Origin: Nephrocerus scutellatus
Taxonomy: Eukaryota > Arthropoda > Insecta > Diptera > Pipunculidae
NCBI GenBank assembly: GCA_947095585.1
Contig: OX352763.1
Location: forward strand, 35,389,462 to 35,453,461
Direction: 5' to 3'
Length of the DNA stretch: 64,000 bases
In this document: positions 37,901 through 47,960 of the stretch, piece after piece
How the letters are laid out: every line of letters begins with the position of its first letter
How positions within the stretch are numbered: the first letter of the stretch is position 1
Made by a program: the position numbers and the translations under genes
The notes under the pieces: model-generated
Seen by the model: only the letters and a program-made list of their open reading frames with translations
The model's database searches: none
What the model was told of the DNA's origin: nothing

Positions 37901-40900
37901 CACAAATGGTTGCGGGACCACTTCAAAGCGAGAGCAACCCCAATCTTGAGCTCCAGAGATTAGCATGTAGGAAACAACATTTTTTTGTTTTGAGACAAGA
38001 GTTTCGTATTAATTTTAATTAGCGACTCGATTTTGATGAAAGTAGTGTTTAGATTCTGATAATTTGTCTATACTCCATATACTCCAAATATTTGTACTCT
38101 CTTACTACTTCGATTCGCATTGATAAGTACACATTTCAAAAATATCTCCCGCCGATACTACTGTATATGACTATCTTAGACGTTGACAAATAACTTCAAC
38201 TTCTTAAAATATTTATCAAGCCTACTAATCATCAACTGTATACCATCTATTTCCCCGAGGGGGCCGCTGTATCTTACTTTATCGTCTGGTTATTATAAGT
38301 CTGGTACTTGGTTTAACTCGGAAGATTAAATGGGTAGGGGGCTTCTGCTAAAGAATGTCAGAATTGGCGCGGATTTTTGCATGTAGCGCTCTTAGCAGAT
38401 CTTAGCAGGAACAAATTGTAGAAAAACATTAAATAGCTAGAGTTGAAAAACAGAAGCCTACTGGCACATGCGTCGGTCTTACTAATTCTGACAAACTTAA
38501 TGCCGTATTTGCAGCGGCTTCGAACATATCACTTGCGAAACGTATTGATACTGATGTAAAACATGAAATTAATCCAACTCATATCTTAGACCACAGATAG
38601 TTGTACTTCCATAGGATTTGCGAATTTGACATACTCAGTGTTGCCGAGTGCTTCGGGTTGATGGTATGCATCCAAAATTTCTAAAACTGATTTAAGTTGA
38701 CACTTGACTTACAAATCAGCCATATATTGCATATTGAATAACACATTAATAGGAATTCCGGCGATGAGGTGAAATTCCTGTAAAAGCCTCCAAAATTATC
38801 CCCACTATAAAGAGCTCAGCCACTGGTAACAAAGAGTACCATCCACTTTCGTTATTACCATTTGTATCGAAAGTCAAGAAAGCTCGGTCTTATATCACCT
38901 CCTGAATCTGGTTTCATCCAGTGGATTACATTCATACAGAAATGAATAAAAATCATATAACAACGCTGATTCTGCTAGACTCAAAAAGACTCTTGAAACC
39001 CTTCGACACTGTGCACGATGAAATTCTGCTGAACAAACAAACAGTTACTGTTTTAAGGTTTGTCGTAAGAACACAACCACACACACACATCTACAGATAC
39101 CTTCTATAGCCGTATAGCAAACACACAAAAACACCTTAAGATCTGATCAGACCTTACGGGTTCACTTAACGCCGCTCACTTAACTGCCTAACATAGTGTT
39201 AATTTTGACCTCAAGGCAATAAAACTATTCAAAAGCTACCTCAAGTGTCGAACACAAGCGCTTTACGACCTCGTGTTCAGAGTACCAGCTACCTCGAGAC
39301 AATCGACTGGAGTTCCACAAGGGTCCATAATGGGCTTCTTACTGTTCACACTTTTCAACAATGACATCTCTTCAGTTACATACATGTACATACAATGCAC
39401 ACCGAGGACGTTCAGCTGCATAGAAGCTATCCAATAAACCTTGTGAAAGATGCTTCATACCAAGTTGATGCTGACCTAAAATCGGTAGTGTTATGTCCAT
39501 AGAAAAATCAACGTAAACGCTGGTAAAAATAAAGTAATTGCTATCCACCAGACACCCAGGGAACTGCCACAAGTCGTGATTGATGAGCAAGGTTTAAATG
39601 TAAGTGTCTGGTTTAGCGGGCGGATTTCAAAACTGCAATAAAGAGATTCGAACTCGTTACAGACAAACATCAATGCACATTTTCGTAAATAACTCGACTT
39701 TACCGCCATCTACTGAGTGTAAAAAAAGCTTCAAACGAACATACGGTGTAAATATGGGTTCGATACGTCCAGTCGTTTATGCGTAAACACGCCACACACA
39801 TATGCAATTTTTTCTTATCTCGTAAATATTTCGACTCTAGCGCTTCCTAATGGGTCCAAAACTTATTGGAGCACCAAATGAAGATATATATTTTGAATAA
39901 AAGCCAAATCAGACTATTAATACATATTTTCTTAAACATATGATGTGAATATGTCTTCGAATAGGTCTTTTCTTATACATATATACGAGTATATATAAAT
40001 AAATACATATACAAATACCCTTTGTGTCAACCAGGAATTGAGTTAAATTGCATTTTATAGAGAGACAGCAAAATTAATGTACATGCAATACTGATAAAGA
40101 TACAGATACGCAGATACAATAATAGTCCATTTAAATTCACTTTTTTTTTCTCTATTCATTCTCATTTTTCTATCCTTTTATTGCAGAACCGAGAAGGAAC
40201 GACTGCGTGGTTATTTCCGTTTGTCATCGAAACGCATTAAAAAATCACGTGGGGACTCACGCGAAGAATCCATTGAGAAGGATGACAACACTACGACAAC
40301 ACAGACATCCGCTATCATTGCGAATGGCGGAGCAGGTGGATACATTATCCGTAATGGTGATGGTCGTGGTGTAACTGCTGGAGGAAAAAATGATTCAAAG
40401 TCCTCAAAGTATCATCATAACAATTGTAAGAATAGCAGCAACTACCGCCAAGATGGCAAGAATGCTGGTAGTTGTGTGGGTGGTAGAGATGCGTCGTCGT
40501 TGATGGTGGATGCAGATGCTGTTGCTACTAGAAAAGATGGAATTAAAATTAATGTCATCTCAAATGGAAATAAGTTATTATCCGACGGCAGTGGAGGAGA
40601 ACGAATAGCAAGTGTGCCCCCAGCAAAAGGTCTCAATGGCATTCGTCAGGCTTATCAGGCGACAGCGGCGCTGGCATGCAACCGACGACTCACCATTGAC
40701 TCTATTGATAATTCCTGTTCCAACATTACATCGTCGACGTATTGCAACAATGGCAGCAGCAGTCTGGACAATGGTTTCGGCGGCGATGGTGAAGACTCGT
40801 CGATTGTCAGTGGAATGGTTGTTCAAGGATCTGGCGTGGGCGGCGATAATACATCGTATTTCGAAAAGAAATGGGGTTCCAGTTTGCGGCATAAGAATAT

Positions 40901-41639
40901 GTCGCTCAGTGACTGTGGGTCTTTCTCACGTATGGACTCGTCGAGCACGCTCGAGCGCGATTTGGAAATAATTGATTTGCTTGAGCGCGAGCGCAGCATG
41001 GACATTCAGGACATGATCGAGCGAGAGAAGAACGGTGAATGCTTTCGCTTACTGAGCAGCAGCAGTGAACGTCGAAAACTTCCCGATTTGGAGAAGATTT
41101 GCCTCAAGTCGCCAAAACAAAAACTGGACCCGTACACCTTTGAAAAGACGACAACGGTACCTCCAATAGCTAAAGAGTCCAGTCTCGACAGTACAACGAA
41201 GAACGGCAATGTCGGTGACGACGTTGATCCCAATCAACGAATAGATGGCGACGACGAGGAAGTTCCCAGCAATGATCTCTTTGACGACGAGTACACACCT
41301 GCGACGATAATTACGCCCGCCTATTCGTACCATCATTCAAGACGGCTCAATCGCAGAAGCTCACACCAGCACCGGAACTCTTCGCACCGCTCCAAGCGGG
41401 ACAGTTTCAACTCAATCAATAGCGATCTGATAGCGGGCGCCTTCGATGAACTCGACCCCACGCAACCACTGAGCAAAATGTCTGTGATAGAGAGCCGCAT
41501 GAAACGCAGCAGTGGACGCACCTCAAGCATTTCGTCGTTCGGCCGGAGTTCTCTCAAGTCAAGAGACTATGGCCATGCACCACATTCGAATCATCATCCT
41601 GAATTGGACTTCCGAGAGAATATCTTTGCCGAATTGTAA
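25954..41639 (+). CDS. Class A GPCR, 3' exons (TM5 to C-terminus), orphan-like
   Basis: Four exons with clean GT-AG borders: 25954-26045, 26353-26478, 33232-33591 and 40187-41639. They give 676 residues to a TAA stop, and every visible junction is phase 2. Exon 1 holds an extracellular loop 2 segment with a Cys (GIGLCVVN) and the start of TM5. Exon 2 completes TM5 (LFLIMYCGPAILLAYLYIRT) and opens loop 3. Exon 3 gives a Ser/Thr-rich loop, then TM6 (RKQRNFGSMAAAQVLCLCPL) and TM7 (TYLMFVWIAFLPTVIFPCIY). Exon 4 gives a helix-8-like TEKERLRGYFRL and a tail of about 480 residues rich in Ser, Gly, Asn and Asp, with a charged helix (LEIIDLLERERSMDIQDMIE). CWxP is CLCP and NPxxY is FPCIY, so the receptor is divergent. 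It should be a plasma-membrane receptor of unknown ligand. TM1-TM4 exons were not found in the window. Exact gene identity is not assigned. Confidence 0.88.
26046..26352 (+). other. 307-bp intron of the GPCR gene
   Basis: GTAAGT donor and a pyrimidine-rich CAACCAG acceptor. No element was recognised inside. The other two introns, 26479-33231 and 33592-40186, are 6.6-6.8 kb and full of transposons. Confidence 0.75.
26815..26900 (-). mobile_element. Retroelement 3'-end fragment in GPCR intron
   Basis: 'AGACTTATTGCCAAGGGA...GGCAATAAGTTGGGCTAAG' matches 4470-4535 closely and is preceded by a short T-run and TATATA, so it is minus oriented. Downstream, 26900-27950 shows short unassigned frames (27107-27457 and 27464-27679) with no family signature. 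These may be eroded retroelement. Confidence 0.5.
27953..29244 (+). mobile_element. Complete mariner-like transposon, 1292 bp
   Basis: The termini are AAGGGTCCGCCA...TGGCGGACCCTT: 12 perfect terminal bases, continuing imperfectly for about 38 bp through matching T/A runs (27970-27983 and 29214-29226). They are flanked by TA on both sides (27951-27952 and 29245-29246), the target duplication of Tc1/mariner elements. It contains one uninterrupted transposase frame. It lies in the second long intron of the GPCR gene, on the same strand. Confidence 0.93.
28061..29122 (+). CDS. Tc1/mariner-superfamily transposase, intact
   Basis: 353 codons with no stop or frameshift, close to the normal 340-360 for this superfamily. 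Residues 1-60 form the first helix-turn-helix region (YTLEQRWEILRHYFENHGNV). Residues 85-115 (SIHRRSQQLNISETSLRRIL) fit the second. The DDE/D catalytic residues are Asp159 (IIFSDEAHF), Asp252 (WFQQDGATCHTA) and Asp289 (WPPRSCDLTPLDYYLWG), so by count there are 36 residues between the last two. The protein would bind the terminal repeats and cut and paste the element at TA. The truncated element at 17137 encodes a related C-terminal half. Intact termini plus ORF suggest recent activity; whether it is expressed cannot be judged. ATG 28061 was chosen because it lies about 108 bp inside the left end and opens the HTH. Confidence 0.93.
   Translation: MVVYTLEQRWEILRHYFENHGNVAECVRKLRTDFGRREAPSAPYVRYLVKKVKETGILIDKPKREKPKTVRTPENIDAVAESVREAPSTSIHRRSQQLNISETSLRRILHKDLGMTPYKVQLVQELKPTDHPMRFRFTEWACDRLTEDADFAKKIIFSDEAHFDLGGYVNKQNCRTWGTENPHAYIEKPVHPKRVTVWCGFWSRGIIGPFFFENEQGVAVTVNGDRYRAMLNEFLFTKIEEEDIGNIWFQQDGATCHTAEATLDVLRPVFEDRIISRRADVVWPPRSCDLTPLDYYLWGALKDKCYADKPETIDALKDNIREAIGEIQLHTIDNVLKNWTDRVGYCMPRQPFE
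29250..29815. other. Intronic sequence without recognised feature
   Basis: Short AT-rich frames only. No repeat recognised between the mariner element and the Jockey-like fragment. Confidence 0.45.
29815..30975 (+). mobile_element. Jockey-like fragments interrupted by unrelated 0.5 kb
   Basis: 29820-29990 is the linker (TMTRPICLLRISQLAPRF in a shifted frame; ARVLNDLNIH). 30515-30975 is the RT C-terminus and 3'UTR (KTTLHQLDRI, IELIGDANIVKSIDSLN, KFRDSFFSRTTRMWNALPHC), ending in an A-rich run. The RT body is replaced by 29990-30515, which contains a direct repeat. Confidence 0.75.
30000..30376. repeat. Direct repeat, 341-bp period
   Basis: TTATAGGGTGTGAAGT... at 30000-30036 matches TTACAGGGTCTGAAGT... 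at 30341-30376 with a few changes, including the shared GTAAGGTC and AAAGTAGG words. One unit and the start of a second are visible. Origin unknown. Confidence 0.6.
30976..31485. other. Unassigned intronic repeat-like sequence
   Basis: Contains GC-richer text (31020-31200) and many GTAG/CGTAG words (31200-31420). No ORF or known element was recognised. Confidence 0.3.
31486..32262 (-). mobile_element. HINE copy with five core monomers
   Basis: The minus-strand 3' end is at 31486 (AAAAAACAACCCC on +) and the 5' end at 32262 (GTGAAGTTAATATAGAGAATTT on +). Core monomers of about 117-123 bp start near 31615, 31738, 31858, 31978 and 32102. Each has (A)AAATTTTT(A)CAAAAAGTGTTG, a 'CATCGGAGATACACA' word, and a GC-rich GGGGCC(C) segment. 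The short microsatellite (ACAAACCC-type) is at 32203-32232. It lies in the GPCR intron before exon 3. Confidence 0.88.
32265..33231. other. Intron, no recognised element
   Basis: Contains the 3' part of the GPCR intron up to the polypyrimidine tract and TAG acceptor at 33229-33231. No repeat or ORF recognised. Confidence 0.5.
33592..34590. other. Intron start; CT-rich microsatellite-like tract
   Basis: It starts with GTAAGT. A TTC/CTT-rich run lies at 34250-34345. The run gives a false frame on both strands. Nothing else was recognised. Confidence 0.5.
34590..35240 (+). mobile_element. R1/LOA-type RT fragment, degenerate
   Basis: The + frames give LSNDQHAYCKGKSVETALHP, VFLDIESAFNNVNKSS, CRGTPNGVVLP, then IAYADVSIAVSGKHLNTIKE and GTSLSFSDKAKYLGVILDKK. 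The catalytic YADD has become YADV. It is very close to 13935-15640 in family. Stops and small deletions are frequent. Confidence 0.8.
35240..35510. other. Short (TA)n tract and unassigned sequence
   Basis: (AT)n lies at 35272-35288. Nothing else was recognised here. Confidence 0.5.
35510..35720 (-). mobile_element. RTE-related fragment, same family as 60790-60990
   Basis: Words TTTAAAGCCGAT, CCCGAGCACATGAT, TTGCATGACAGCTGTA, GTAAGACACC and GAATTGCTG...GTCAGC are shared in order with 60805-60965, which lies in an RTE-like element read on the minus strand. It is too eroded to translate. Confidence 0.55.
35720..36610. other. Intronic, no recognised gene
   Basis: AT-rich sequence; the short + frames at 35636-35869 and 35934-36170 show no domain. 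Confidence 0.45.
36610..36960 (+). mobile_element. Old non-LTR endonuclease tail
   Basis: STLDLFISNNKGLITFY, then in another frame HDLTIAFVDLFIDITERSNL and GLFNNKLKRAYLHYFIDEQV. The 'LDLFIS...SPLGxSDH' layout is that of non-LTR apurinic-type endonucleases. It is heavily mutated. The stretch 36960-37680 has no recognised feature. Confidence 0.5.
37681..37945 (+). mobile_element. tRNA-derived SINE, copy 1
   Basis: A tRNA-like head has an A box TGGCTCAGTGG (37690-37700) and a B box GGTTCGTGGTT (37726-37736) at about 36 bp spacing. It is followed by a tRNA-unrelated body. The body is shared with 60040-60190: GTCTGACAAA(C/T)GTCCGAGA, TTATAA, AATTCGCT, TGTGTGCAAAAAT, CACAAATGGT(T/C)GCG. It sits in the third GPCR intron, same strand. 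Confidence 0.75.
37950..38440. other. Intronic, nothing recognised
   Basis: AT-rich unique-looking sequence with no frame of interest. Confidence 0.4.
38440..39600 (+). mobile_element. Old non-LTR RT of a different family
   Basis: Words in order on +: LTNSDKLNAVFAAAS, LILLDSKRLLKPFDTVHDEI (palm: LLDFSKAFDTV-like), IKSYLKCRTQALYDLVFRVP, STGVPQGSIMGFLLFTLFNN, and KINVNAGKNKVIAIHQTPRE followed by LPQVVIDEQGLN. The GVPQGSIxGxLLFxLFxND block is that of Jockey/CR1-type RTs. It has many stops. The stretch 39600-40186 is the rest of the intron, with no recognised element. Confidence 0.65.
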
Positions 41640-42600
41640 GTTGGGTAGGTGGTGTGGCGAAGGCCAAAACATAGTTCCAAAGTTCAAAACGGGTGGTCAG
41701 TATCTGAAGATGGGATTTTTTTTCTACAACCAAAGAAGGTAAAGACAAAGAAGATGAATATTTTTTTACATTTTGAATCAATTTGCACAAAAGGAAGAAG
41801 AAATCAAATAGAAGTGAAACCACTAAAACTAAAACAAAAAATCAAAAAGAAAAAACCAATTTTTGTAAAAATTCGAAAAGTGACATTTTTGTATCGATTG
41901 CTATACATGCGATCTAACTAAGAATAATATAATAATTTATTGTGAAAGTGTGCACTTATATGCATGATGTGCGAGTATTTTTTACCAAAATATATTTCAG
42001 ATTTATTCCATATAAATGTTTGTTAATGTTAAACAATTGAGAAAAAACCAAAACAATAAACAATTAGTTGAAGTTGTTAAAGTTAAATCTTTATATTCGC
42101 AAGTAAGCATTTGCATTAAAATAACCAAAAGTTATAATTAACAACTACATGGTAAGCAAATAAAATTGACAATTAATTAAAAAATTATTAAATTAACACA
42201 TTGTGCCAAGCTTTAGTTGGTAAGTTGAAAGTAATTTGAAAGTTATGAGCTATTCTTCATTGTGGTTCTGTCCCAGTGAGCCATAAAGAAAGAATTATAT
42301 CTCTCTCTAACTCTTATTGTCACTCCTTCTAGTTCTCTCGCCAATAATAACCAATTATCTAAGATTTTTAATCTGACATCGAAGAAAAAAAACCTAATAA
42401 ACTTCAACAACAAAACACAATTAAAGCTGCGCATAATATGACTTAGTAATTAGTTTCTTTGTCAATTTGTTGCAATTCTTGTGAGCCCCAAGAATTGCAG
42501 GCAAATAAAAGAAATATTTTGGTTGTTTTTTGTTAAACATAAATGCATTAGATATGCATTACTATACTCTATGTTGGATGAATAATAAAAATGTATAAAA
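41640..42600 (+). promoter_or_regulatory. Probable 3'UTR of the GPCR gene, AATAAA signals
   Basis: AT-rich and free of repeats. AATAAA is present at 42055-42060, 42503-42508 and 42584-42589. The last is followed by an AAAAAATTTTG run, and a mariner copy begins at 42728. Which site is used cannot be decided from sequence. Confidence 0.5.
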
Positions 42601-42727
42601 AAATTTTGTTGCATTTAAGTTTCTTTTTTGTGAAATAGGCAAAGGTTTCTTATATTTCAGAGAAGGCGGTGAAGAACACAAAACAAACTCACATGAAGAA
42701 GAGGATTTCTACAATAAACGGATTATA

Positions 42728-43310
42728 AAGGGTTTTTCAATAAGAGCACTTCAACTTTTTTTTTGAATAAAACACAAACTGTTCGACTTTTGAACTAACT
42801 TTTTTTTTTAATAACGAATTTGAATATATAAATATGATACATTTAAGTATGAAACTCGATTTCTTTTGCATGACCACCGCGTGCACGTTTCACGAAGTGA
42901 GCCTCATCGCTGAAGATGATTTTTCGGTGAAAATCTGCATCATTTTCGATTTGCTCTTGAGCCCAATTCACGAATAGGCGTCGCTTCAAATGGTCAAACG
43001 GCTTTAGTTGTTGTGTCAGCTTGATCTTATACGGATGTAGGCCAAGATCTTTACTATACGGTCGATTGTCGAACGGGCTGGCTTGTTAAATGGACCGTAA
43101 AATGGCCGTAATGCTCTTAAAGTAGCGGCAACAGAACGATTATTTTGATAAAAAATTTGCACAATTTGCAATCGCTGTTCACATGTGTAGCATTTCATGA
43201 TGAAATGTATACTAATGAACTTTCCAAATGACAAAAAAACAATAAAAAATATGGCGTCGTTCGCCATCCCTATCGGAGAAAAGTTGAAGCGCACCTGTTG
43301 AAACACCCTA
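42728..43310 (-). mobile_element. Internally deleted mariner-like element, 583 bp
   Basis: Terminal inverted repeats of about 30 bp (42728-42760 and 43278-43310; GGGT(T/G)TTTCAA...CTTCAACTTTT) are flanked by TA. The minus strand, from an ATG at about 43199, encodes a transposase N-terminus (YTCEQRLQIVQIFYQNNRSV, PFNKPARSTIDRIV). It then jumps to PYKIKLTQQLKPFDHLKRRL and FHRKIIFSDEAHFVKRARGG, and ends soon after. The second and third catalytic Asp are deleted, so it is a nonautonomous relative of a third mariner family. Confidence 0.85.
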
Positions 43311-43499
43311 TACTTTGCTTTAAAATACTCCCATCGTGATTACCTTTTCACGAATCGATAGGTTAGGCTAAGGCGGCTGTCAGTGAAACCTTAGACAAGC
43401 AGTGGTCCATTGTGATACCACACGGATCAGGAAAAAATTTCCTTCCACCTACTCGACGAACCAACTAGATCTTCGTATGAAGCGTAGGGGACTACCAAT

Positions 43500-43735
43500 G
43501 TCAATGTTGATGAGATCTTCTACAACGAGAAAGCTCCCATATGGAGTTTAAGCTTTTGGGAGAGGGCTGAACAATTACAGAGAAGATGGACGATGGTCTC
43601 CTCCTCTTTCTCATCCATGCAGCATCTGCAGAAGTCATTCGAGAAGATTGACTGCCTGCCCATGAGACAGTGTCCAGTGATGACACCTACAATAGCACCA
43701 CTTAGACAGTGTTTCAACTCCGAGCGTGTTTGATG
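43500..43735 (-). mobile_element. R1/LOA-type C-terminal zinc-knuckle fragment
   Basis: The minus frame reads TRSELKHCLSGAIVGVITGH and NDFCRCCMDEKEEETIVHLL followed by CNCSALS. The CxxC...HxxC pattern and the 'L..HL.GH...D..CR.C...EET..H' layout mark the region after RNase H in R1/LOA-type and Jockey elements. Confidence 0.7.
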
Positions 43736-45590
43736 CACTGTCTGATTCCATTTTAAGAATTGTCACAAAAAATGCGCATCACATTTTTCACGACAATTCG
43801 TGGGCTGACGGGCTCACGAAAAAACCATTCGCGCAAACTAAAAGCGTTAAAATGTATAATGAAGCCACCCTGTCTTCACCACCCTTGAGGTGCAAGAAGC
43901 CATTAGGAAGGCACTTAGGCCGGACGGGATTTCCATGTTTATGTTGAAGAAGCTACATAACACCAGCCTAGATTATGTAGCAAAAATATTCAACCTAACC
44001 ATGGAAAACCTCATCATACCAAACGTATGGAAAATTGCCAGGCTAGTTCCAGTTTTAAAGCCTGGCAAACCCACCCACGAAGGATCGTCTTTTAGACCAA
44101 TTTTGCTCTAGGAAGGAAACCCTCTAAAGAACCCTGCAAGACCCCATCAGGACCCCCTGTAGCCCCTTTTAAGATCTCCTCAAGACGCCACTAAATACCT
44201 TCTCAAAACCCCCTTAAGACTACCCTCAATAACCTCAAGAACACCTAAACATCCTCTTAGTAACTTCTCAATAACACAGCTTTAGGAAACATCGCAGCAC
44301 TACTATCGCCTTAACGGAGCTGACGTCCCACATTGCGCACGGTCTTAACCACCGTCGCCCGCACTGGCGCATTGCTGTCGTGGCACTCAACTTGTCCAAG
44401 GCTTTCGACACGGTTCACTCTCCTACAGGACATACTGAATTCCACTCTCCCCGACTTCGCATCAAAAGGTTCCTGTCAGCCTACATAAATGGCAGGAGCG
44501 CATATGTGGAATTCAGAAATTTCTACTCAAAGCATCGGAAACTTAAGATGGGAGTCTCACAAGGAGGGGTTCTCTACGTCTCGATGCTTCCTACTCCCCC
44601 TACTGGCGTTAAACTGATCACTTACGCTGATGATTGCTCTGTTGCTGCCTCCGGTGCAGATGTAAACGAGGTCACACTTAGGATAAATTCCTACGTGAAT
44701 CTGAATTTTTCAAGAAAAGGAAGCTCCTCCTCGCTTCCCAAAAATTATCTGCTACGCTGTTCACCTCTTGGAATACTAAGGAAGTCAAGCTTTCACTTGA
44801 CATTCGTATTAACAACGAAACTATCTCTACAGTCAATAACCCTAAAATTTTAGGGCTCATATTCGACAAACTACTTACCTTCTGTAGACACGCAAAAAAC
44901 ACAGTCGTAATAGGGTTCTTAGAGTCCTAGTCGGAACCGCGAGGGGAAAGGACAAAGAAGTCCTTGTGACGACATATAAAGCTATTGACCGCTCAATTGT
45001 TAACTACGCCGCCCCCATCTGGGCGTCATTTTTAAGTGACACTCATGGAATAATATCCAGTCCACTTCAACGCAACTGAGTGGTACTCCATTACCAACTC
45101 TGATCATCTTTATGGCGAAACGTCCATGCAATACAATGAACTGTTGTCAAGAGTTCTTGTTAGTCTGTCACAACCCCTTACATTCAGTTCACGACATCGC
45201 TGTCAGTGAGATGCTTCGACGTTGCCTACGTCTAGATATCAGAACGTACAGAGACTGCATTACCCCAGTCATACCGGCCACCTGGAATCCCACCACTCTC
45301 CGTTCAGCCTATATAATAGTATACACAATGTTACAGTCTGTGCAGCAGTCTCCTCAAGCAAGGTTAACAGGGTCCTTAGTACACATCCCCCTACAAATAA
45401 CAGCGAAAAGTCGCTGCCCAGGGAAACCCGGACAACCCTGGCACAACTTCTGTCGGGTTGGTGCTATGTATCTTAAAGCTATCAAGCTCGCATTATCCCT
45501 GCCACCAATGATCTCTGCTCCGACTGTAACCAAGGCACCCATACTACCAACCACCTATTCCTTTGCCCCATACAGTGAATGAATGAGAGT
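43715..45590 (+). mobile_element. Jockey-clade non-LTR, fragmented
   Basis: + order: endonuclease-like FDALSDSILRIVTKN (43726), then VQEAIRKALRPDGISMFMLK and PNVWKIARLVPVLKPGKPTH (43890-44080), a low-complexity replacement at 44115-44290, palm VALNLSKAFDTVHSP (44380), GVSQGGVL (44550), the catalytic LITYADDCSVAASGADV (44610-44660), and the C-terminal part with VLVTTYKAIDRSIVNYAAPI-type text (44960-45010) to about 45590. It has stops and frameshifts. Confidence 0.78.
44115..44290. repeat. Degenerate (CTCAAGACCCC)n-like low-complexity tract
   Basis: Repeated 'aagacccc', 'ctcaagac' and 'ctcaataac' words with a period of roughly 10-15 bp. The same text forms a 0.6 kb stretch at 48245-48840. It occupies the place of an RT segment in the host element. 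Confidence 0.65.
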
Positions 45591-45769
45591 TTAATGTTTG
45601 GAGAGTTTCCTCTTGGTCTCGTTTCAGACCTGGAGTTGCTACAACAAGAACAATAGCACGAATATGCGATCTTTTTTAAGAGATCAAACACTTGGAGTGT
45701 TTTGGATCAAGCTTGGGCTAGATCTGCTTTGTCGCTATGCAAGTCTTACCGTTTGAAAACCTGCAGTCA

Positions 45770-47960
45770 GTTTTTGCACTAGCATCCCGCTTTAACAAGA
45801 ATTTACCCGGCATCCACCACAGATGGATATTGAACTGCTCCGCCATCTCTTCGAGAGACTATCGGCAGTTAAGGGCTAGAATTGAATTAGTGGAGACTGA
45901 TTCCAGGGATTACAGTGCAGCTTGGCTATCAGAGAATATACGGATATACTTAGAGGATATGACGTTTTTCTTCAGCCAAGACAAAGCTTCACTGATCGCC
46001 ATAATGTCAGCCTGGAAAACACTACAGTGATCTGGTAGACAGAAAGTGAGGCTAAGATTTAGCTTTTTTGAGAAAACATCTCCGCCGACTCTGTCATCAG
46101 TTTTTGACCCGTCTGTGTAAAAATGAATGTGTTCACCATCCAGGTAAGCGTCTTCATCCCAGAATGATCTGGAGGTGAAGGTGACCTGGAAGTTTTTGTT
46201 GAAATGAAGTTGCAAAATGGTGTAGTCTATGTTGTCTGGGATCATGACTAAGTTCAGGATAGAGGAGTGACCGATTCATTTCTAGTCCACTGAGAGATGG
46301 TTGTGGATGTTTTTGTAAAGAAAAGTTGTGCCTCCAATGATAAGGTTGCGATCAGAACATAGATCAGCAGCTACTTGCCTGCTGTAAATGTGGAGTGGTG
46401 TAAGGTCGAACAGAATGTCCAATGTGGCTGAGGGGGTTGTACGAAGTGCTCCGCTCATAGATAGACACTCTGATCTTTGGACTTTGCTTAATTTTTCAAG
46501 GTTTACTTTATTATTTAAGGTAGTCCACCATACAGTCACATCGTATGGAAGAGTAGGTCTTACTACCGCTGTATATAGCCAATGGCTTATATGGGGTTGA
46601 ATACCCCATCTGCTACCAATAGCTTTTTTGCATGAGAAGAGTGCCACTGTGGCTATACGAACTCTTTCTTGTATGTTAGGTTTCCAGCTCAGCTTTCTAT
46701 CCAAAATAAGACTCAAATACTTGGCTCTATCAGAGAATGTTAAGCTCATACCTTTTATAGAAGGAGGGTTAATAAGTGGAACTTTATATTTCCTGGTAAA
46801 TAGGACACACTCAGTTTTGTGAGGATTTACCCCTAAACAACAGTGATCTGCCCAGCAAGTTAGCTTGTTGAGAGCATTTTAAAAGGAGTTCCTTTAAGGT
46901 ATTCGGGTATTTTCCTCAGACGGCAATAGCAACGTCATCCACATAAGCGATTACTCTGCAGCTCCCATCTCTTAGGCATACCAGCAGTTCATTCACCGCT
47001 AAGTTCTATAGAAGGACAGGGGACAGGACTCCACCTTGTGGGGTTCCTCTATAGACAGATCTTCTGGCAGACGATTCGCTTAGCTTTGAAATAATAATCC
47101 TACTTGTGAGTAGAAGATTAATCAACTCGCCAAGTGAGTCATCCACCCTCAAAGTCGACAGCATATATGTAATCGCAGATGTGGTTAAAAGCGCCTTCAA
47201 TATCTAGGAATACCACCATTGTGTACTCCTTGTGGTGAAGAGAATGTTCAATAGAACGTACTAGTGTTTGCAGAGCTGTTTCTACAGACTTGCCTTTACA
47301 ATACGCCTACTGATCTGTAGACAGGAGTCTTTTTAACTTTAACAGAGCTGATGAAAGACTGATTGGTCTGAGATCCTTTGGACTAACATGCGAACATTTG
47401 CAGGCTTTGGGTATGAAAACCACGTTTACTTCTCTCCATAAAACTGGAATATAGACCAGATCGAGACAACTCTTTAGAATTGTTTCCAGCAAAGGAAGGA
47501 TAATATCCGAAGACTTTTGCAGCTTGGCTGGAGTTGTGCCATCATCTTCTGCAGATTTGTATGGTTTGAAGCTTTGTAGCGCCCAAAGAAGTTTGTCCTT
47601 ATTTATAGAATCATTGGATATAGTTGTACAAGTGTCTGTCCTATCAAGGCCGACATTACTTATTGCCCGGGAGCCTCCCGTGAAGTGGGTATCTAAAAGC
47701 AGATTGAGCGATTCTTCGCCTGAAGTAGTATACGAGCCATCTGCATTTTTCAGGCAACTCGCCATTATTGGATTGGTTGCGAGGATTTGTCGTAGCCTAG
47801 ACGCATCAGAAGATTCTTCTATTTTATCACAGAAGAGTGTCCAAGAAGAGAGATTGGCTGTCCTTAATGCTCCTTTATAAAGTTTAAGAGATGCTTCGTA
47901 AGCATTCCAGTCAGCTTCTAATCTAGTAGCCTTGGCATTATTGCCTTATTTCCGTTTTAC
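45770..47960 (-). mobile_element. R1/LOA-type non-LTR with RNase H, mutated
   Basis: Minus order from 47960: linker and RT start (SFKPYKSAEDDGTTPAKLQK, LVYIPVLWREVNVVFIPKAC) at 47765-47307; palm segment around 47220-47000 (RSVYRGTPQGGVLSPVLL); the C-terminal RT region LTFSDRAKYLSLILDRKLSW and YTAVVRPTLPYDVTVWWTTL (46749-46400); and RNase H HFYTDGSKTDDRVGGDVF and ALSWLKKNVI, IFSDSQAAL (46180-45910). At 46380-46290 a short endonuclease-like phrase (DLCSDRNLIIGGTTF), typical of the RTE family, is spliced in. Frames are broken in several places. Confidence 0.82.

Noticed and set aside
40442..41336. Long minus and alternate + frames inside receptor exon 4
   Set aside because: Shadows of the long Ser/Gly/Asn-rich coding exon. 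The + frame at 40187-41639 joins correctly to exon 3 through the splice phase, the others do not.
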